From the NCBI GenBank assembly GCA_016703025.1, contig JADJCV010000004.1, positions 124,001 through 188,000 on the forward strand: a stretch of 64,000 nt of DNA, written 5' to 3'. Within the stretch, counting starts at the first letter, position 1. Each line of letters starts with the position of its first letter. Below are positions 60,346-64,000 of this stretch, in pieces. The DNA comes from Candidatus Avedoeria danica. Lineage in GTDB: Bacteria; Chloroflexota; Anaerolineae; Epilineales; Epilineaceae. Below the pieces are notes generated by a model. The model worked only from the letters and a program-made list of their open reading frames with translations, was not told the origin of the DNA and did not search any database. The position numbers and the translations under genes were made by a program.

Positions 60346-61944
60346 ATGCCACGCTCCCTTGCGACCCCGCTGTGCGTGACGACGACCGTGCCCGTCGGCG
60401 CGCGCGACTTCAACCCGTATGACCTGTTCCGCCTCGCCCCGCCGTACTTGAGCCCGCGCTTCGCGTGGCGGGCGTTCGACGAGGCGACGACGTACATCGG
60501 TTACGGCACCGAGGCGGGGTGCGGGGACTCGTGGACGTGGGATGGAGTGTCGCCGTTCGAGCGCACACGGCGTTTCGTCCGTGACCTGTCGCCGACGTGC
60601 CTGGACGCCGAACATCGGCCGGCGAGATGGCGGGCGCGATGGTTCGGCGGGTTCGCCTTCGACCCGCTCGACCCGTGGGGAGGGCCCTGGACCGACCTCG
60701 CGTTCCTGGGCACGTGGTTCAGTCTGCCGGAGGTCCAATTCGCCGTCCGGCGCGGCGTGACGCGCATCACGGCCCTCACCTGGGTGCAGGATGAGGCGGC
60801 GCTCCGTGCCACACTCGCGACGTGGGTCGAGCACGTCACGCAGCTCGCCGAGGCGAGCGCGTCCTTGTCGCCGTGCGCCGACGATCCTGCAGCGCCGCCC
60901 ACGTCCGCCACAGGCCACCGGCAGCGCGACGCACTCGATGCAGCCGACGGGGCCGACACGGACAACACGGCCGACACAGTCAACAAGGCCGGCACAGCCA
61001 GAACCATCGCAGCCGACCGTCCCATCGACCCAATCCTGGCCAACCGCCTCTCCCGCGCGCTCGCCGCACTCGACGCCGGGGAGGTCGCGAAGGTCGTGGT
61101 CGCCACGTCGCGCACCGTCCCGTGCGACGTCGCGGACGGCGACATGCCGGCGCTGGCGAGGGCCATCGCCGCGGCCGCACCCGGATGCACGACCTACATC
61201 GTGGCGCCGCCCGCGAATGACGTCGAAGCCGTTTGGCTCGGCGCGACCCCCGAGCGCCTCGTGCGCGTCCGCGGGAACCGGCTCTGGACGATGGCGCTCG
61301 CCGGCACGGCCCGCCGTGGTGCGACGGCCGCCGAGGACCGGGCCCTCGGTGCTGCCCTGCTGGCCTCCGACAAGGACCGCCGCGAGCACGCCGCCGTCGT
61401 CGATGCCGTGCGCGGCGTGCTCGCCCAGGTGCCGGACCTCGAAGTCTCCGTCGCGCCCGAACCGCGCCTGCGCCGCCTGGCGACGATGCAGCACCTCGAG
61501 ACGCCGATCACGGCGCGCTCGACGTCGCGGCTCGACGTGCTCGACATCGCCCGCCGCCTCCACCCGACGCCCGCCCTGGCGGGGGCGCCGCGCGCGGCGG
61601 CCCTCGACCTCATCGCGCGCCTCGAGCCCGACGGCCGCGGCTGGTACGGCGGTGGTGTCGGCTGGCTGGACGGGCAGGGGGACGGGGACATCGCGGTCGG
61701 CATCCGCGGCCTGCTGATCCGCGAGGGCGCCGCGACGGCCTACGCGGGGGCGGGGCTCGTTGCGGGCTCCGATGCGGCCGCGGAGGCGCGCGAGATCGAG
61801 CTGAAGCTGGCGGCGGCGTTCGGGCCGCTCCAGGCGTGGGCGAGGGCGTCGGCAAGCTCGTCGGGCGACGTGCCGCGCGACGCGTCGGCCATCGCGTCGG
61901 CCATCGCGTCGGCCATCTCGTCGGCAGGGGAGGGTGGGCAGTGA
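60346..61944 (+). CDS. menF: Isochorismate synthase
   Basis: Converts chorismate to isochorismate, the first step of menaquinone synthesis. 532 residues. The C-terminal chorismate-utilising domain shows AGEVAKVVVATSRTVPCD, WLGATPERLVRV, ALAGTARRG, LLASDKDRREHAAVVDAVRG, TMQHLETPITAR and the C-terminal GWYGGGVGWLDGQGDGDIAV and IRGLLIREGAATAYAGAG. The Lys and Glu that handle water and Mg in the family lie within these blocks. An extended Asp/Ala-rich linker (about 180-220) is unusual. The tail contains a 12-bp tandem repeat encoding Ala-Ser-Ala-Ile. The stop overlaps menD (GTGA), confirming the pathway assignment over a salicylate or siderophore role. Confidence 0.93.
   Translation: MPRSLATPLCVTTTVPVGARDFNPYDLFRLAPPYLSPRFAWRAFDEATTYIGYGTEAGCGDSWTWDGVSPFERTRRFVRDLSPTCLDAEHRPARWRARWFGGFAFDPLDPWGGPWTDLAFLGTWFSLPEVQFAVRRGVTRITALTWVQDEAALRATLATWVEHVTQLAEASASLSPCADDPAAPPTSATGHRQRDALDAADGADTDNTADTVNKAGTARTIAADRPIDPILANRLSRALAALDAGEVAKVVVATSRTVPCDVADGDMPALARAIAAAAPGCTTYIVAPPANDVEAVWLGATPERLVRVRGNRLWTMALAGTARRGATAAEDRALGAALLASDKDRREHAAVVDAVRGVLAQVPDLEVSVAPEPRLRRLATMQHLETPITARSTSRLDVLDIARRLHPTPALAGAPRAAALDLIARLEPDGRGWYGGGVGWLDGQGDGDIAVGIRGLLIREGAATAYAGAGLVAGSDAAAEAREIELKLAAAFGPLQAWARASASSSGDVPRDASAIASAIASAISSAGEGGQ
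61882..61917 (+). repeat. In-frame (GCGTCGGCCATC)3 minisatellite in menF
   Basis: Three perfect 12-bp copies plus a degenerate fourth encode Ala-Ser-Ala-Ile repeats at the MenF C-terminus, outside the catalytic domain. Frame-preserving length variation between strains is likely. Confidence 0.75.
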
Positions 61945-64000
61945 CGGCACCCGCGTCGGAGGTTGACCTGAGCGGTGCCCAGCTGAACGCCGTTTGGGCG
62001 GCCACGCTCATCGACGCCCTCGTCGCCGGCGGCGTCCGCCACGTCTGCGTCTCGCCCGGCTCGCGCTCCACTCCGCTCGCATGGGCCGTCGCCGACCGCG
62101 ACGGCCACGGACTGACGTGCTCGGTCCACCTCGACGAGCGGGCCGCCGGCTTCTTCGCCGTCGGGTACGCCGCCGCGACCGGTTCGGCCGTTGCGCTCGT
62201 GTGCACGAGCGGTACGGCGGCGGCGAACTACCTGCCGGCGGTCGTCGAGGCCAGTCACAGCCGGCTGCCGCTCGTCGTGTTGACCGCTGACCGGCCGCCC
62301 GAGCTGCGGGACCGCGGGGCGTGGCAGACGATCGATCAGGTGAAGCTGTACGGCGGGTTCGTGCGTTGGTATCACGAGCTGGGCGAGGCATCGGCGGCGG
62401 AGGCGGCGTTGCGAACCGTCGCCGCGGTGGGCGCGCGGGCGGCGGCGACGGCGCTCGGGGTGCCGCGGGGGCCGGTGCATGTGAACGTGCCGCTGCGCGA
62501 GCCGCTGGGGCCGGTGGTGGGCGTGGGGGGCGCACCGTTGGTTAACGGCGACCATCCGATGGCCAACGTAGGGGCGGGCCTCGTGCCCGCCCTCCTCCCG
62601 CAAACCACGCCCGTTGTCGCCGACGAAGGGCGAGGCATGCCTCGCCCCTACGCGGGGGTGGGGGGCGGGGGCCAAGGGGCACGTGTGGCGGGGGGGGTGT
62701 GGGCGGTCGATGAGGCGGTGGTCGAAGAACTGGGGGCGCGGATCGCGGCCGAACCGCGCGGGATCATCGTCGCCGGGCGGCCGGCATTGGATCGTTCGTC
62801 GATGCGCGCGGTGCGTGGGTTGGCGGCGGCGGCCGGCTACCCGCTGATCGCCGAGCCGCTGAGCGGCCTGCGCTTTGGGGTGGCCCGCGACGGGGCATCC
62901 GGCGGCGACGCGCAGGGCGGCGACGCGCAGGGCGGCGATGCGCAGCGCGGCGATGCGTCGGCCGGCGATGGGTGGTCGGTGCTCGTGTGCGGCTACGACG
63001 CCTTCCTGCGGCCGGACGCCGGCGTCGACGTGCCGGCGCCTGGGCTGGTGGTTCGCGTGGGCGGCAGCGTGACATGGAAGCACGTCGCTGACTACCTCGG
63101 CCGGAGCGCGGACGCGTTCCAGGTCGCGATCGACCCCGAGGGCACGTGGGACGACCCGACAGGGCGGATCGCGCTGCGTGTCGCCGGCCCGACCGGGCCG
63201 ACGTGCGCGGCATTGGCGGATGCCGTGGCGGCGGCGCGGGCCAGGCAGCGCGAAGCGGGTGCATCGGTGCGGGTGGGACCGCGCGATGCGGGCGCCGCGT
63301 GGCGCGCGTGGTGGCGCGCGGCCGATTCGGCCGTCGCCGGCGTGCGGGCGGTGCACGCGGCATCGCCCGAGCGCGGCGGAACGGCGTGGCTCTATCCGGC
63401 GCTCATCGACCTCCTGCCCGACGACGCCGTGTGGTTCGTCGCCAACAGCATGGCCGTTCGCGACCTGGACACGTTCACGACGCCCACGGCCAAAGCGATC
63501 CTCCCGCTGTGCAACCGCGGCGCCGCCGGGATCGACGGCACGCTGTCCAGCGCGCTCGGCGCTGCCTACGGCGCCGGCCGACCGGCGGCGCTCGTGACGG
63601 GCGATCTGGCGTTCCTGCACGACGGCGGTGGGTTCGGCGCGGTGGCCGATCTCGTCGCGCGCTACGGCGACGGCGCGCTCGACCTGTTCATCGTCGTTGT
63701 CGACGACGGCGGCGGCGGGATCTTCGAGCACCTCGGCGTGGCGGCGGCCGACCGGACGCGCTTCGAGGCGTTCTTCGCCACGCCGCAGCGGGTCGACATC
63801 GTCGCGTTGTGCGCCGCTTGGGGCATCCCGTGCCGCGTCGCGACGGACGCCGACGGGCTGCGGGCCGCCGCCGCCGTCCCCGCCCCGGTCCGCGCCGCCG
63901 TCGTTCCGATCGACCGCGCGGCGAACACGGCCGCCCACCGCGCGTACTGGCGCGCCGCGTGCGATGCGGTGGCGGCGGCGACGCGCGGGATCGACGTTCG
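61941..64000 (+). CDS. menD: SEPHCHC synthase MenD, 3' end beyond the window
   Basis: A ThDP enzyme that adds a succinic-semialdehyde unit from 2-oxoglutarate to isochorismate. The GTG at 61941 overlaps the menF stop. 686 codons are present and the frame is open at the edge. Landmarks are HVCVSPGSRSTPLAWAVADR, the ThDP-activating Glu region CSVHLDERAAGFFAVG, CTSGTAAANYLPAVVEAS, VLTADRPPELRDRGAWQTID, CNRGAAGIDGTLSSALGAA and the ThDP motif VTGDLAFLHDGGG. It is longer than usual because of two inserts. One is a 28-codon in-frame palindromic element (62568-62651) and the other a 15-bp minisatellite (62901-62960). Both lie between conserved domains. Confidence 0.93.
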   Translation, partial: MTAPASEVDLSGAQLNAVWAATLIDALVAGGVRHVCVSPGSRSTPLAWAVADRDGHGLTCSVHLDERAAGFFAVGYAAATGSAVALVCTSGTAAANYLPAVVEASHSRLPLVVLTADRPPELRDRGAWQTIDQVKLYGGFVRWYHELGEASAAEAALRTVAAVGARAAATALGVPRGPVHVNVPLREPLGPVVGVGGAPLVNGDHPMANVGAGLVPALLPQTTPVVADEGRGMPRPYAGVGGGGQGARVAGGVWAVDEAVVEELGARIAAEPRGIIVAGRPALDRSSMRAVRGLAAAAGYPLIAEPLSGLRFGVARDGASGGDAQGGDAQGGDAQRGDASAGDGWSVLVCGYDAFLRPDAGVDVPAPGLVVRVGGSVTWKHVADYLGRSADAFQVAIDPEGTWDDPTGRIALRVAGPTGPTCAALADAVAAARARQREAGASVRVGPRDAGAAWRAWWRAADSAVAGVRAVHAASPERGGTAWLYPALIDLLPDDAVWFVANSMAVRDLDTFTTPTAKAILPLCNRGAAGIDGTLSSALGAAYGAGRPAALVTGDLAFLHDGGGFGAVADLVARYGDGALDLFIVVVDDGGGGIFEHLGVAAADRTRFEAFFATPQRVDIVALCAAWGIPCRVATDADGLRAAAAVPAPVRAAVVPIDRAANTAAHRAYWRAACDAVAAATRGIDV
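62568..62651 (+). repeat. Palindromic interspersed element inserted in frame in menD
   Basis: 84 bp, starting GTAGGGGCGGGCC and ending CGCCCCTAC. It contains two hairpins: GGGCGGGC/GCCCGCCC with loop CTCGT, and the perfect GGGCGAGGCA/TGCCTCGCCC. It belongs to the same family as 4603-4625 and 55953-55974. At 28 codons with no stop, it is translated within the linker between MenD domains. Confidence 0.8.
62901..62960 (+). repeat. 15-bp minisatellite in menD
   Basis: Units GGCGGCGACGCGCAG (62901-62915 and 62916-62930), a third with one change (62931-62945) and a degenerate fourth. They encode Gly-Gly-Asp-Ala-Gln repeats in a loop of the central MenD domain. Confidence 0.75.

Overview
The window is about 70% G+C by eye, gene-dense, and bacterial. 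No rRNA or tRNA genes and no ribosomal-protein operon were found, so taxonomy rests on content. The best fit is Chloroflexota (Anaerolineae-like). The reasons are secreted proteins with long Pro/Thr linkers ending in an 'LPLV' type strand, LVIVD, CARDB and DUF11 exoproteins, a fused aroK-aroB gene, a DUF6399-type insertion sequence, and two families of GC-rich interspersed palindromes ('GTAGGGGC...GCCCCTAC' and a DUF559-linked repeat). This assignment is inference.

Layout. 0.1-0.8 kb: a VapBC-type toxin-antitoxin pair. 0.8-7.7 kb: an M23 lipoprotein (-), then a tightly coupled + strand run: fmt, a Pro/Thr-rich membrane protein, lipB, a zincin and nadE. 7.7-15.7 kb: a giant LVIVD protein (-), divergent from a CRTAC1/TPR pair. 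15.8-20 kb: SGNH, MBOAT and DUF459-SGNH genes, a probable polysaccharide O-acetylation module. 20-25.8 kb: rocD-aroQ (-), a CARDB exoprotein, and an Lrp/AsnC regulator coupled to an aminotransferase. 25.9-29.8 kb: the aroE-aroC-aroKB operon (-). 29.9-34.6 kb: a small secreted protein, a cyclase-NACHT-FGE fusion and a cyclophilin. 35.2-43.5 kb: a 2204-residue DUF3494/DUF11 surface protein and a parallel beta-helix protein. 43.7-46.3 kb: a decayed locus, a phosphotransferase and an HU-like protein. 46.4-50 kb: a degraded accessory island with an hsdM stub, an insertion sequence, a DUF4160 stub, DUF2442, an orphan Phd antitoxin, and a DUF559 nuclease flanked by inverted repeats. 50-64 kb: an MFS carrier, a secreted protein, an S33-type hydrolase, aroA, a 64-residue protein with its own terminator, a membrane glycosyltransferase, menF, and menD, which runs off the right edge.

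Metabolically the window holds aroQ, aroB and aroK (fused), aroE, aroC and aroA. This is the whole shikimate route after DAHP synthase, spread over three transcription units, followed by menF-menD, which draw chorismate into menaquinone. lipB and nadE add cofactor synthesis.

Two broad features matter to a reader. Four genes (M23, nadE, LVIVD, glycosyltransferase) are each broken by one frameshift in a GC homopolymer or GC-rich tract while both halves stay intact, so assembly error is more likely than decay. Several genes have a -10 box 6-10 nt before the ATG, which suggests leaderless transcripts. The least familiar candidates for a new system are the cyclase-NACHT-FGE protein and the DUF559 gene with its repeat pair.
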